Notes: generated by a model not told the origin, from the letters alone. Positions 46,092 through 57,646 are shown, numbered from the stretch's first letter. The stretch is DNA of 64,000 bases from Fonsecaea monophora (GCF_001642475.1 NW_019173937.1:186001-250000); one strand, 5' to 3'. Numbers and translations are program-made.

Positions 46092-46450
46092 ACATACGGA
46101 AAGGAGGTTGTGGACGTTGGAACAACCGGAGTAGGGGGTTCAGGCCTCTTTGTCGGGCACAAATAAATCTATCTTTCGTTTTGCTCTGCGCTATATGGAA
46201 TATACGTATAGGTGAATGAGAAATCCTGCTTGTACTTGTTCGGATTGGAATACATCCTCTGTGAAATGTACTTGCCGTCCACTATTTATTATCTGTAACC
46301 ATGCTGCGATGTTCAGAAGAGTTGCTCACACCACCACCACCACCACCACCACCACCACCGTGCCGAAAGAGACCTTTTCCAGCTCCTGAAATTCTGACTC
46401 GAAACCGTAACCACGACAAGATTTCACGTTCTGACTGAAAATCGGCGACA
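46092..46450. other. Convergent intergenic region with CCA repeat
   Basis: 359 bp between the BVMO stop and the small minus-strand gene. It contains about ten CAC/ACC trinucleotides (46329-46360). Otherwise only 3' UTRs. Confidence 0.55.
46329..46360 (+). repeat. (ACC)n microsatellite
   Basis: About ten uninterrupted ACC units 3' of the BVMO gene, ending at ACCG. Confidence 0.85.
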
Positions 46451-46873
46451 CTACTCCTTCGTCGGACCTTTCTCACTGCCGCCGCAAGTCCTCGTCCCAT
46501 ATCCCGTCGCATAGTCCTTGACATGACATCCGGCCGCTTCGATTTCCTTCCTGGCGCATTCATTCTCCGCCGTGATCTGAGCACACTTCACCGCCTTGTC
46601 CCAGCCGCGCGACATGCTCCCGCCTCTGATCAGTTGCACGCAAGGTTGCCGCATGGCTAAGTGGTCTGTGACTTCGGGGTTCTCTTGAGGTGGAGTCGTT
46701 GGAATGGGGGAAGATGATGAAGATGGCGCCGTAGCACCAGGCTCTGCGTCGTCGTCGCTGCTGCTACTGTTGCTCGTATGAGACATTTTCGTGTCGGCCT
46801 CCTTGTTGTTGTTACTGTTGTGTCGGTATTTCGGAAGAAGGGCAAGTAGACGGGAGAATCTAGGTAAGTGCAT
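46451..46873 (-). CDS. Small Cys-containing hypothetical protein
   Basis: 140 aa if started at ATG 46873, or 111 aa from ATG 46786. The N-terminus MHLPRFSRLLALLPKYRHN is basic and amphipathic, like a mitochondrial presequence; then a Ser/Asp/Pro-rich stretch; then a compact C-terminal part with Cys spaced as C-QLIRGG..., KCAQ, ECARK, GCHV and TCGG. The Cys-containing tail looks like a real small domain, for example a twin-Cys intermembrane-space type, but the spacing does not match a CHCH pair closely. No family recognised. The frame stays open to 47065 without an ATG. Confidence 0.5.
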   Translation of the reverse strand: MHLPRFSRLLALLPKYRHNSNNNKEADTKMSHTSNSSSSDDDAEPGATAPSSSSSPIPTTPPQENPEVTDHLAMRQPCVQLIRGGSMSRGWDKAVKCAQITAENECARKEIEAAGCHVKDYATGYGTRTCGGSEKGPTKE

Positions 46874-49358
46874 CCTTGTCAGATTCACGGACAGAACGGG
46901 TACATTGGTATTTTGTGGGAGAAAACTCTGGAGACTCAGTGAGAGATGAAAGATCGGACAGGCCTTGCGCAGGCAATTTTGAGGTTCAGGCTTCTTAAAA
47001 CGGGACGGGACGCTCTCAAGGATGTCTCGTGTGAATTTTTGTTCGACTCGACGAAAGAAAGGCACTTACTTGGAATATGATCACAGCGCGCGCGGACAGG
47101 TGTGAAGAGAGAGGGACGCGGCCAGGAAAGCGACGACGACGACGGATGGACGGTGAAGATATGTTACGAGACTCAAAGGTAGACAACAACAACAAAGAGA
47201 TGAGGGACGCTAGCGCAGTGAATTTGAATTGAATTCAACAGTGTGTGTGTGTGAGAGAGATATCGATAAGTCAAGCCGTCTTTTTCTTCTTATCATCACG
47301 GGGTCGTCTGGCAGCGACATGACTGTACTTTACCCGTCATGCTGTTAACAACGGGAGGGCACTATACCTATACTTCTTGGGTTACTATGTATTATATGTG
47401 TAGTGCTATAATGGATGATGGACAGATAGAACCAGTCTAGAAGTCCTTGTGAGCTGGCTCGAGGATTGTCATGATATACGATTTTGTGTTTGGAGCATGG
47501 AGGATAAACTCACCAAGTCGCTGTCCTGTTCTAAACTGTCGACGCAATGGCGAGGCAAGGCTGTCACTAAGAGCCTCGTCGGTATATGAAACTACCGGGG
47601 GGGAGGGACTCCTGCTTTGAGTCTAGCTGACTTGGCGAGGCCCCATCCACGTCCATGTCCATCATGGGTCCATCGTCCCCCATCCCCAATCACCAATCAC
47701 CAATCGAGAAATATTTATTTACTCGTTATTATTTCCACTCCCTACTTTCTCTATCGTCAACTCTATGATCTTCCTCAAACGCACTTCAGAGCCCTTTCTG
47801 ACCAATAGCTTGTGAGCTGTTTTGGGGTTACTTACATGTGGGATATCCTTCTGTGCGCGCGGGCGGAAAATGGGTTTACGTGTTTTTTATCAAGACCTTG
47901 CTTGGTTTGTCTATCTATCTGTCCCCTTCAGACTCCAAATTCAAGGTCCAAAGATAGATACGAACCCCGATAGGCGAGTGGCACTCTCTTTCCCCCAAAA
48001 CACCGCGGGGCCTTTGCCAACGTCATAAACTGCCAACAGCAGAGGGGGGAAGGGCTCAAAGACTTGAGCACCAACTCATGTATATGGCCTGCGAAAACAG
48101 AACCGCGGACCATGGATGTAACCACGCCACCAAAAAAGAAAAAAATTACACGTCCGACGACAACAATAGAGCACCCGACACCACATCCCCGGGTTTTCGA
48201 GTAGGTGGGGACACATTGCACACGAGCCACAGACACGGTATCAAGTAGTAGAACTACTGGATTAGTAGAGTTTCAGAAACTCTTAGTATGCAGATATCAC
48301 AAGTATTATTCTGTTTTGCCTAAATGCAGCGGATGGACGGGTTTAGTAAAAATGCGTCACAAGGTGGTGAGGAAGAAAGAGGCAGAATGAATGGACAGTT
48401 TTGCCCCGGGGAGGGGGGGGGGGGGGATGAACTTCAGACCACACACAAATCGGGAGAGTGATTGCTATTCATTTCCATTTTCTTGGTATATGTATGTATA
48501 CATACATACATAAATACATATATAGTAGTGTATATCTCCAGCCTGGTGTATGCAAGCCCGATGCATGGGGACGGCTCCTCACGTAGGAATGGAAAGTTGA
48601 CCTCTCAATTCATCTGTCTTGAAGTTGGCGTTCTGAACCTCTCTCCTCCCTGCATAATAACATTCATCCTCTTTCTTGATAGGACACCGAATGCCGTGTG
48701 ATTGAGTGCGGCTCAATTTCTTTATCCTTCCTTCCTTCACCGAGCCAAAGGCATTTCTGGGGATTGCCATCATCTCTCAGTGAGTGTGTGGTGAGGACAG
48801 GAGGGTATTCCTCAAAAAAGCTTTTACGCGTTGGTGATTGGTGGTAGACATGGTCGTGCTATGATTCGCAATCATTTTGATTGAGCGATGCCATGTCAAA
48901 GCCGCACCTGGAGAGGACGGGAGAAATGGCCCGTGAACCCTCAAGCTTCAGGTTTGTGGTCGTCGTTCTACTGTACGCGAGGGAACAGAGAGTGAGGACA
49001 GCCACCTGCGCCGTTCGACCACCTCGAGGTTGTTATAGTCATTGCCGTCGATGTCGTGAATGGTGCCATCTCCGTCGTGTCTTTGTCAGACGCTCGAAAT
49101 GGCGATGTCGGCGTCTCGCATGGCCGTGGGTTCCATTCCAAGATGTATCCAGCCTCTCAAGACCAGCACAGTTGTTGGTGACTCATGATCATGACAAATG
49201 ACAAGAGGAAGCTCTGTCGCTCGAATGATTCCCAGTAATTGACGGCCGATGCCCGAACCAGTCCACCCTAGACAACAGGCCCGCCTGGCTTCTTAATTCG
49301 TAAATCGTGGTTGTAAAGACGGTCGTAATCTTCGCTAATTTTCGCTTGCGATCTTCGC
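46874..49358. other. Gene-poor region with simple repeats
   Basis: About 2.5 kb without a supportable gene. It holds GT/GA repeats near 47241-47263, a 14-G run (48413-48426), and a GTAT/ATAC palindromic-looking simple repeat near 48486-48530. Short ORFs on both strands are Cys/Arg-rich and unconvincing. Promoter function for the small gene on the left is likely; the rest is unassigned. Confidence 0.5.
48413..48426 (+). repeat. Poly-G run
   Basis: Fourteen consecutive G, preceded by GGGGA. Confidence 0.85.
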
Positions 49359-49697
49359 TCACTCCTCTCCGCTGCCACTCGAGCTCGAGCAGGAACTGCT
49401 GCCGGAAGTCGAACTGGCGCTCGCACTCGTGGCGCGCGTCCTTTCCCTTTCCCTTTCCCTTTCTTCCTTCTCCTGCCGGGCCTTGATCTTCTTCGCAGCC
49501 TTGTCGATGGCTTTCCTCCTCGACGCACTCCACTTGGACACCTCACCGGCGTAGTACAGGCGGTACGCCACATCGCTGTTCGTCATGCCAGGCTTGATCG
49601 ATTCGAAGGTGTACACAGGTCCAAGTGCAGGGTCGACAGTCGGCTCCAGGACCATTTGGAGGCCCTTTTTACGGAGTTGGGGATTTAGTGATTTCAT
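49359..49697 (-). CDS. Small basic/Ser-rich hypothetical protein
   Basis: 112 aa from a proper ATG. The first 70 residues look structured (KSLNPQLRKKGLQMVLEPTV, TFESIKPGMTNSDVAYRLYY, KWSASRRKAIDKAAKKIKAR), followed by an Arg/Glu repeat coded by a CCTTTC-type repeat on the plus strand and a poly-Ser acidic tail. No family recognised. The globular N-terminus with a low-complexity tail makes it more believable than the other short frames nearby. Confidence 0.5.
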   Translation of the reverse strand: MKSLNPQLRKKGLQMVLEPTVDPALGPVYTFESIKPGMTNSDVAYRLYYAGEVSKWSASRRKAIDKAAKKIKARQEKEERERERERTRATSASASSTSGSSSCSSSSGSGEE

Positions 49698-50010
49698 TTT
49701 TGTGTGTTTAGATGTACAAGCTGAACCAGGAGAAGTGTAGCTTCACCGTGGAAGAATGTGGGCATCTATTATACCTCAATGCAGGGCTCTCACGTGACCG
49801 GTAGAGTATCCGCGAGATGCCGAGTCTGCGCCGAAACCACAGAAATTTCTCGCCTGGTTGAACTAGCAAGGATCATGGCGCCCCTTTTGAGCGAGTTAAC
49901 GCCACAGACTCGATCGCGGAAGCAATTTAAATCACATTTGTGTATAATGTATCTGGACACGATCAGCTGATATCATTTCACCTGCGTGCCCAACGTACCA
50001 TATATGAATA
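49698..50010. other. Intergenic region
   Basis: 313 bp holding the promoter of the small gene and the 3' UTR of the Tag1-like gene. A/T-rich near 49920-50030. Nothing else seen. Confidence 0.5.
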
Positions 50011-52410
50011 CTATAGTCTAATTTTCGCTCCCAATCCCTTTCCTTCATACCAGAGCTTCTCCTGCCACTTACCTATTTTTATGCCGACATCCGCTTTTGC
50101 ATCCAATTTCAGAGTGCCCCCTAGCGCATCCCTGATTGTGCCCAGGGCGTTACCACCCCATTCGACGGGCAGCTTTGGGGTGAGATTCTCTCCGGGCTCG
50201 ATCGCGAAAGGGTAGTTCCATTCGATCGTTCCGACCTCTGACCCATTGTACGAGGCAGCTGCTGCAATATTGGTGACATAAAAGGCGAGCGGCGACACCA
50301 AAATGAATGTTGCGGTCGACGAAAAGATATGCATCTGCTTCCGTCAGCCAAATTCTGTAGATGTGAAATAACGTACCGTAGCTTCTCGCAGGGGATGCGA
50401 CGCCATATGTGGAGCTGGTACTGTCATCTCCACGCCAGGATCAGGAAAATTCGGTATAGAACCAGCATGGGTCTTGATCGTCAGACTCGTATTATAGCCT
50501 GAGATGTACTGGGAAAGCCACTCTCTCCCGATTGTGCCGACTTCCCATGAAGCATTTGCCGTGAGGTTGTTGGGACCGGGCACGATTTGTTGTGAAGTCG
50601 CCCATGCATAGCCGACGCGAGTGTCGTTGACCCAAATACTGACTTTGCAGTAGGGAATCTTGGCCGAATAGTCCGTGGGATTCGTCACATTAACCCTTGC
50701 CTGCAGAGTTAATGAGGTTTCCGACGTGGCAACGACTTCCATACCCTTTATTTCTGGCATCTGAAAATCCCCAGCTCGAAGCGGATCGATGAAGATTTCG
50801 CCCTCTGCCGGGATTCTTCGGACTACAAATTCCCCCAGAGCTGTATGAGTGTTGACGTCAACAGTTGCATGCACTGTAAGGGAAGCCCCTTTTCCGAATA
50901 TCAACGCTTGAACTACTTGGGAGAATAGAGCCTGGTTCTTGATGTCAAGTGGTGCATCCTTGACAATGGACTGGATCAACAGGTCATCGTCGACCTGCGT
51001 CGCATTCGCTGCTTGCCATTGGGAGAGATCAAGGTTCCCAAGAAGCTCCCCTTTGTAGAAGACGTCAGCATCTGCCCTGACTCTATCAACGTCCAAATTG
51101 ACGTTCATTTCAGCAGGTAGGCCAATCAAAACTTTGACAACGGCTGATATCTCGGGGTGTGAGTTTGTCATAGGATCCGGTAAAGCAAAGTGGACATCCG
51201 TCAAAGTGAAGTTTTTGATAAGATTGTCAAAAGGATGACCTGGAAGCGTGAACGGAACCATCGTACCCTGTAATATCCTTCCTATCCATTCTGGGGTGTT
51301 TTCGTCTTGTTGGCCTCCGCGAATGTAGACAGTGGTATCTCGGCCAGCGAGGTAGTCGGCAACCAGACTGTCCAAAGGCGATGATTTTGAGCCAGGACAC
51401 ACTGACGTCAGAGATGTAGGTAACTGCTTCACCAAGCCGATCACACTTGCGCTGATGTTTTGCTTTGGTAGGATGTGGATGACATCTGTCTTGGCTGTTC
51501 CGAATAGAAGGTAATTGTCGGAGCAATCTGGCAAAAGAACCTCGAACGCCAGCGGCGGTACATCGAATTTCACAGGGTATTGATTCATGGCAGAAACGAT
51601 GGCCATGGCCTTGACACCTTCGGGATGTCCAGGCATACCATACTCGGCAAATCGGAGTTGTTGGATATCGGGCTTTGGAGCCGCCGGCACATCCTGGCCC
51701 TTGAATTGCAGAGTTTGCGAAATGGTTTGTTTGCCCAGCTTGATCAATCCACTTTGTAGAGAGACAGTTGCAATGGCATTGACAGTGATTTCATGCAGTT
51801 TTCTATCCAGGAAATCCTTGGCGACTCTTTGAATCCCGTCAACATCGCCCGGCTCCAGATCAGCAAAGAAATCGAGATGATTGAATCGACGGTTTCGGAT
51901 GTTGAGACGAACAGGAGGGATAGTGACGGTCCCTAACAAGACATTGTCATACGCAGGAAGGTAGACATTGACCTCTGACTCTTCACTCTTGACTTCCTTT
52001 GCCAGCCATGTCCCGAATCTGCCGAGATTCCTTGTTGCCTTGTTGCGGACTCTTGAAGCATCCATATAGAAATCTCCTTGCACCCTAGCACGGATACCGA
52101 GGGAGGTGAAGGAGTCGATGGAAAGGTTGGTGGGCTCAAAAACGACGCCTTCTTTCGCATATTCTTCAATTGTAGATGGTAGAGTGAGAGCAAAGCACAC
52201 TGCGACTACCACCAGGCATAGAATAGTGAGGGCGATTATGCTAGGCCATCTCCGCTGCTTCTTGGGCTTGGGAGATTGCGGCGATTCGGACAGCGGAGAG
52301 TGTACATCACCATTGGCGTGGTCGGAGTAACTCGATCGAGGGTCATCTTCAGGGCCAGAGAGGAGAGGAGTGCGTTCCGAGGGGGCCGGCGAGGTCTGAG
52401 GTGAGGCCAT
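50011..52410 (-). CDS. tag1: Vacuolar membrane protein, Tag1-like (DUF3712)
   Basis: 785 aa from two exons, 52410-50377 and 50334-50011, around a very short 42-bp intron (GTACGT...TGGCTGACGGAAGCAG) that joins in phase 0. Seen: a cytosolic Ser/Pro-rich N-terminus with PLL (dileucine-like vacuolar sorting motif in SERTPLLSG), one membrane span (about 55-77, IIALTILCLVVVAVCFALTL), then a long lumenal part built of repeated beta-rich modules with N-glycosylation sites, including the DUF3712-type RRIPAEGEIFIDPLRAGDFQ region. In yeast the family member Tag1 (YLR173W) works with Hfl1-type factors on the vacuole to end autophagy. That role is transferred from family likeness; several fungal proteins share this layout. 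Confidence 0.82.
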
Positions 52411-52697
52411 GATGAGCAGGCGGAGAGCTGCTCCGTGAAGGAGGTTTTAAATCATGGATAGGGAGCGTGGGAGAATAACAACAACAGTAGAAGTAGTAGC
52501 GCTCGAAGTGGTGAGACCCGAAGAAAGTGGTGACGAACACGAAAGATGCAACTCGTCCTGACAATTGGCGCTCCACGATCTGCAAGGAACCGAGCTTGGA
52601 CAGGCTAGTGAAGCTCCAGTAGCGGAGCAAGACCGTTTGATGTTTTGCGGGGCGAATACGCAGGTGGAAAGTCTCCCGAAAAGTCCCATGGCATTTT

Positions 52698-53693
52698 CTA
52701 TCTCAATTCCCGCAGTCTTGTAGACAACTTCTGGATATCACCAGGGGTGGTCTTGCAGCATCCACCCACGATGATTCCTTTCCATTTATTCCTCTCTTTA
52801 ACCTCTGTTATGATCCCATATACTTGCTGATCCCACGGCAACTGACCTTTGTCGTCGCCCACCCATTGCTGTAACCCAGTATCGTACACTTTACCACCGG
52901 CGCCATCGGGGTAGATGATCAGCCGTGGAAGCTCTAGAGCATGCGCATTTGCGGCATATTCGAATCTCTTGATCAAGTTCCCAATCTTGGAGATCTTGGT
53001 ACAGTTGATGCCGATTGCGTACGGCGTTCGATCTCCTGCCAGCATGGTCTTGACCAACTCCTCGACGCCTGTTCTGTCTGGTAATTTCTCGTCACTATCT
53101 GGGAAGACGCAGGAGATCCAATATTCTTTGTCGTCCACTCTTTGCATCATCCTTCTCGCGGCTCTGACTTCATCGATTCTCGGCAATGTCTCAATTGCGA
53201 CCAGATCAATATCGCTCCATTCTTCGCTATCCACAAAGCACAAGATCCTTTCGAGGTGGAAGTTGAGAAGATCGTCTTCGGTCATGTCCCCGTATTTTCC
53301 GGTGTATTCAGTACTAGGAACCATGGTAGCACCGTACGCACCCAAGCTCAGAGCTACCAAGCCAAGTCGCCCATTGAACGCTTCTCGCGCAATTCTAACC
53401 GCGGAGAGCATGCATCTCCTCGCCTCTTCTCGGCCAATGCCGTGTTCGTGGGTAACCCGAGTATTCGTGAAGCCGTAGAAACTGGCTTGATAGGTGGCAG
53501 TAAGAATAATCTCAGCGCCAGCGTTTGCAAATTCACGCTGGACCGCCCTGAGAATCTCAACGTTGTCGATGAGTAGATGGGATGACCATAGAGGTGTTGC
53601 GGACGAAAATCTTATACCTTGCTCATCTTCAAGCGTGGTGCCTAACCCGCCATCCAGAAGGAGGATTGGCTTTTGCAACAAGGAAGAAGTCAT
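52698..53693 (-). CDS. Homocysteine S-methyltransferase
   Basis: 331 aa, intronless. Transfers a methyl group from S-methylmethionine or AdoMet to homocysteine, giving methionine (yeast Mht1/Sam4 type). Seen: the start LLLDGGLGTTLE, then ILTATYQASFYGF, AIETLPRIDEV, and the zinc Cys ligands in GINCT and GGCC (IVGGCCKTTP near the C-terminus). The length is typical of the stand-alone family, lacking the B12 and folate domains of MetH. The gene is divergent from ornithine carbamoyltransferase, 339 bp apart; both belong to amino-acid metabolism. Confidence 0.95.
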   Translation of the reverse strand: MTSSLLQKPILLLDGGLGTTLEDEQGIRFSSATPLWSSHLLIDNVEILRAVQREFANAGAEIILTATYQASFYGFTNTRVTHEHGIGREEARRCMLSAVRIAREAFNGRLGLVALSLGAYGATMVPSTEYTGKYGDMTEDDLLNFHLERILCFVDSEEWSDIDLVAIETLPRIDEVRAARRMMQRVDDKEYWISCVFPDSDEKLPDRTGVEELVKTMLAGDRTPYAIGINCTKISKIGNLIKRFEYAANAHALELPRLIIYPDGAGGKVYDTGLQQWVGDDKGQLPWDQQVYGIITEVKERNKWKGIIVGGCCKTTPGDIQKLSTRLRELR

Positions 53694-54032
53694 TTTTCTA
53701 GGATGTGAAAGCGGATTTGAAGTAACATCACCAAAGGAACTTTGTGGTCAGGATCTGGCAAGACAGAGAACAAAACATGTGCATACACTCAAGTGGAGGA
53801 AGTTTCCCCCTCCCGGGGATCGACGAACCAAAACTCTCAAACTGCGGAGCACGACGCCACACTTCAATAGCTGCATCGCAATGTTTTTCTCCCCGCCGTG
53901 TGACTCGCAAAAGAAAATATTTGCTTGAGGAGTCAAACGCCGTCTTCATCTTCAAAAAAGTCTCCTCCAGGTTAGCATTGCTGGCAATTTGTCCTACCCT
54001 TCGTTAATACCAGCCATCGGACCACCAACGTC
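53694..54032. promoter_or_regulatory. Divergent promoter, homocysteine methyltransferase / OTC
   Basis: 339 bp between the two start codons, so both genes depend on it. It contains a C-rich patch around 53805-53820. A general amino-acid control site TGASTCA occurs in variant form (GAGTCA at 53930-53935); the match is weak. Confidence 0.45.
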
Positions 54033-55064
54033 ATGGCAGCGCTACGTCCCTTTCAACTCCCTCTGCGCCAATATGGCCGCTCACTCTCTACCTCTACAAA
54101 GCCCAGTCCCCGTCACCTCCTGTCCATATCCGAGCTCACACCGACCGAATTAAGCACGCTCGTGAACAACGCAACAACCTACAAGTCATCCGCCCTGCAG
54201 CCAACATGGCCCAAGCGCACCGCCCTCTCCAATCGGACCATTGCAATGCTCTTCTCCAAGCGCTCGACGCGGACAAGAACCTCAACTGAGGGGGCTGTGG
54301 TGGCAATGGGCGGGCATCCGATGTTCCTTGGCAAGGATGATATACAGCTTGGTGTGAATGAGTCACTATACGATACCTCGGTGGTGATATCAAGCATGGT
54401 CGCTGGGATAGTCGCACGAGTCGGTCCACACGCAGACATCGCAAACCTCGCAAAGGACAGTACTGTGCCAGTCATAAATGCGCTGTGTGACACGTATCAT
54501 CCCATGCAAATCATTGCCGACTTTGCAACTCTGACACAGACCTTCTCTACACCGGCAGAGAAACTACAAGGATTGAAGATCGCCTGGGTAGGGGACGCGA
54601 ACAATGTGTTGTATGATATGTGCATTGGAGCAAGAAAATTGGGCATCGAAATGGCGGTAGCCTCCCCAGAGGGCTACAGTATTCCACAGAACATCAAAAA
54701 AGAAATTGAGGCCGCGGGACCCGGCACCCTTTTTGAGACAACTACGCCCGAGGAAGCCGTCAAGGGGGCGAATGTCATCGTCACCGATACATGGATCTCC
54801 ATGGGGCAGGAATCTGAGAAGCAAAAACGCTTGACCGCATTTGAGGGCTATCAAGTGACAGAACAGATGGCTCGTAAAGGAGGGGCGGCGCCGGATTGGA
54901 AGTTTATGCATTGCCTCCCACGGCACCCGGAGGAAGTTAGCGATGAAGTCTTCTATGGGCCGCGATCCCTGGTTTTCCCAGAGGCACAAAACAGGCTCTG
55001 GTCGGCGATTGCCACGTTGGAGGCGTTTGTGGTGAACAAGGGAGAAGTGAAAAGGGCAGAGTAA
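54033..55064 (+). CDS. argB: Ornithine carbamoyltransferase (arginine synthesis)
   Basis: 343 aa, intronless. Makes citrulline from ornithine and carbamoyl phosphate in the mitochondrial matrix. Seen: basic, Ser-rich mitochondrial presequence (about 1-25), carbamoyl-phosphate motif STRTRT (78-83), HPMQ (156-159), the Asp-bearing loop WVGDANNVLYDM, and the ornithine/catalytic motif HCLPRHP near residue 295, with ...FYGPRS after it. All key residues are intact and the length fits fungal Arg3/ArgB. Probably under cross-pathway control from the shared upstream region. Confidence 0.97.
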   Translation: MAALRPFQLPLRQYGRSLSTSTKPSPRHLLSISELTPTELSTLVNNATTYKSSALQPTWPKRTALSNRTIAMLFSKRSTRTRTSTEGAVVAMGGHPMFLGKDDIQLGVNESLYDTSVVISSMVAGIVARVGPHADIANLAKDSTVPVINALCDTYHPMQIIADFATLTQTFSTPAEKLQGLKIAWVGDANNVLYDMCIGARKLGIEMAVASPEGYSIPQNIKKEIEAAGPGTLFETTTPEEAVKGANVIVTDTWISMGQESEKQKRLTAFEGYQVTEQMARKGGAAPDWKFMHCLPRHPEEVSDEVFYGPRSLVFPEAQNRLWSAIATLEAFVVNKGEVKRAE

Positions 55065-55569
55065 TAATAGATGTTGAGCGAGTTCTTTGATGTGTCATGT
55101 TTGTTACGATCAGCCTACGCCATCCGCAAGCCGGAGAGACCATGGATAATAGTATACCATCCCAGGTCTACAAGGAGGCGGGGACATTGCAATACACCGA
55201 CTTACCAGAGGGGTTTTCTCAATTATAGAGCCAAATGAAGGCTTGTGATTGGACCCGCTGCTTGGGAAGCACATGCCTCGGTCTTCAAACTACACGCATC
55301 ATTTCCCAACCTCCGACGTCGACATGATCTGCTTCTCTCATTCCACGAACACCAAGCTCCGTCTGCTGACCGAACGGTGCCCAGCTTCTTCCTCGCTGGC
55401 GGTAAGCCATAAGAAACTGTAACCCCTGGCTCTCGAAGAGTCTCGACCACAGTCACAAGGATAAAAGAATAGACCTCATGGAAGTCTGTCTCCCAACCCA
55501 CCCTCTCCCCTCTCCATCTCTCTACAGCAATCCTCACCCACTTCACCGTATCCCTCTCGTTGTGCCCTT
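55065..55569. other. Intergenic region
   Basis: 505 bp between two plus-strand genes; OTC 3' UTR and the next promoter, with C/T-rich DNA at 55490-55565 just upstream of the start codon. Confidence 0.5.
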
Positions 55570-56814
55570 ATGCCTTGCCCTTCAGTAACACACACTCAAG
55601 GTATTGACTATCAAATGACACAGTCCCCTTCTTCGCCTCTGAGTCGCTCCTCGTCCTTCGCCCCGGGCCCGCATCGCCGCTCCCATCCAAACCTCCAACA
55701 CTTGTCCCTCGCGCCCTTGACCCCCAGATACCCAATCGATCCGGCCGACTACGCTGCCTACTTCGACCCAGCGACATCGGAGCTACACACCTCCGCATCC
55801 ATCTCCCATATCGCGAGCTTGCCGTCCCCTGGTGGAATTCTGTCGAGGAGTGGTTCCGCAGCACAGTCGCGGGCGCAGTCGCGAGCCAGTTCCCGGACGC
55901 GACTGAACCAGAAAAAAAAGAACCGATCCTTCGTGACGACTCAAACCCCATTACCTCTCACAGATGGGACCACTAGCATCCCTCCGCCTTCTGGGGCGCT
56001 GACGAGTGAAGGTCCCGGTCACAAATCCATCACCCGTCTCTCCGCCCTGACGAACCTCTCACCGCACCAGACGCACACTCCGGGAGAGTACTCGGGCAGC
56101 CGGTCCCTACACAAAACCGATTCTTCGTGGCTCATTCAGACAGGTCTTACGTTGACCGAGGGCTCGAGAGAATCGAAGGGCCAGTCATGGATATTCAAGC
56201 GTGACTCTTCCACCTCCTTGGCTACACCGATCGACGAACGCCCGCCGATGACGGTGAGATCCGGCAGAGCAACGCCGAGCGGCAACCTCAGTCGACGAGG
56301 CAGTTTCCAAAGACGCAGCAAGAGATCCTTGGCCATGACCCCCGTTCCGGCCACGACGCCAATGATCGAAGTAGACACGGGCCCGGATTGGGCCGACGAG
56401 CAGACACAGGCGGAGATTGCGGCACAGATGGACGCAGACTTTGCAGATGAGTTGGACGATGGCGATCCATATGGCATGTTGGATTTCGAGGCTCAATTCG
56501 ACAGCGACGATGAGGAGGAACTACGGAAATCGATCAAAGGTTACAGACTAGGGCGGTGGATGGACGGGCTTGTGGATGTCTTTTTGCAACTAGAAGACGA
56601 CTTTTCCACTCCTCAGCCCGACCTGGAGGCCGCAAGGCCCAAGACCGGTCCCGAAATTGCTACATCTACTGCTCCGCCAGCCAAAGACGCCGACCACCCT
56701 GGGCCGAGTGTCCGGTTCGAGGACTCGGTCGAGCCGCCTCCAGAAAGACCAAAAGGTGTCTGGGACGACGTTGCCTGGTTTGGCCGCATGCTGGCGAGGA
56801 CCGTGCGGTCTTAG
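55570..56814 (+). CDS. DUF3984-like fungal protein
   Basis: 414 aa, intronless, largely disordered. Seen: Ser/Pro-rich start with PNLQHLSLAPLTPRYPIDPA and GGILSRSGS, a basic stretch RTRLNQKKKNR, the pattern SSWLIQTGLTLTEGSRESKG (fungal DUF3984 proteins share a SWL...G-x-x-L-x-x-x-x-R-E-x-K-G motif), then an acidic segment (DWADEQTQAEIAAQMDADF, LDFEAQFDSDDEEE) and a short helical C-terminus (YRLGRWMDGLVDVFLQLEDD, DDVAWFGRMLARTV). No catalytic motif. DUF3984 members have no known function. The domain name is from memory. Two in-frame ATGs open the protein; the second (55615) is an alternative start. Confidence 0.75.
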   Translation: MPCPSVTHTQGIDYQMTQSPSSPLSRSSSFAPGPHRRSHPNLQHLSLAPLTPRYPIDPADYAAYFDPATSELHTSASISHIASLPSPGGILSRSGSAAQSRAQSRASSRTRLNQKKKNRSFVTTQTPLPLTDGTTSIPPPSGALTSEGPGHKSITRLSALTNLSPHQTHTPGEYSGSRSLHKTDSSWLIQTGLTLTEGSRESKGQSWIFKRDSSTSLATPIDERPPMTVRSGRATPSGNLSRRGSFQRRSKRSLAMTPVPATTPMIEVDTGPDWADEQTQAEIAAQMDADFADELDDGDPYGMLDFEAQFDSDDEEELRKSIKGYRLGRWMDGLVDVFLQLEDDFSTPQPDLEAARPKTGPEIATSTAPPAKDADHPGPSVRFEDSVEPPPERPKGVWDDVAWFGRMLARTVRS

Positions 56815-57646
56815 GATGACTCGATTAATGCGAAAATGTAATTTAGGCTCCCGCTCCGAACAATATCCATTCATACCTCTTCTACTTTCTCCTCTTTTGT
56901 TTATCCAGCAATATACTTTGTCTCTCGCCCCAAGTTTCGCGCGCTTTTTCTCCTCTAGTTGTTTTCCTCGCTCAGATGACCACATAACCACACTACAACA
57001 CGACAACACGACCACACTCCAGACAATACACACCCACGCACACACATCCCCCTCTTTCCTAGCTAGGTACCACTGACGAGAATAGACCCTCTTCCCGCCG
57101 AATATTTGTTCAGTCCGCACCCCCCAGCAAGAAGGTTTAATAATTTTCACTGTGCCATGCCACAAGGCGAGAGAGTATGTCAAATGAACGGTCACAACTC
57201 CGCTCAAGGGCCAAAAGACGACAGAAAGGGGAAGGGAGGTTGATAAGGACGGAGATAAATCCGTCGAGGTAGAAGTGGCAAAGGGAGATTCCAGAACGAT
57301 TGCTCACATTGGGAAGAAAGGGGGAAGAGAGGGCTGGGAGCAGAGAAAGGGACAAGAATGATAATGCAGATAGATACGCCAGCCATCCAGCCAGATAGAA
57401 TCATTTTGATCGTGACGTAAAACCCCTATTTGCTCATGAAGCCTCCGTCCAAGCCGTGGCTTGAAGCACAGCTACCTCCAATGTCAGCACATGACTATGT
57501 ATCTGGCAGGGTCGAAGTGTGGGAGAAGCGGTGGTCTTGCACCTCGATAACGCCACTGCCGCCACTCATATTGGCTTGTCTTACTGCCTTCGACAAGCCC
57601 AATGCTCATGACCCGGTGTCCATCATCACCCTCGAGCTTCGTTGAT
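56815..57646. other. Convergent intergenic region
   Basis: 832 bp between convergent genes. It is C/T- and ACACC-rich at 56870-57060, and has a G/A-rich patch at 57220-57350. No gene seen. Confidence 0.5.
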
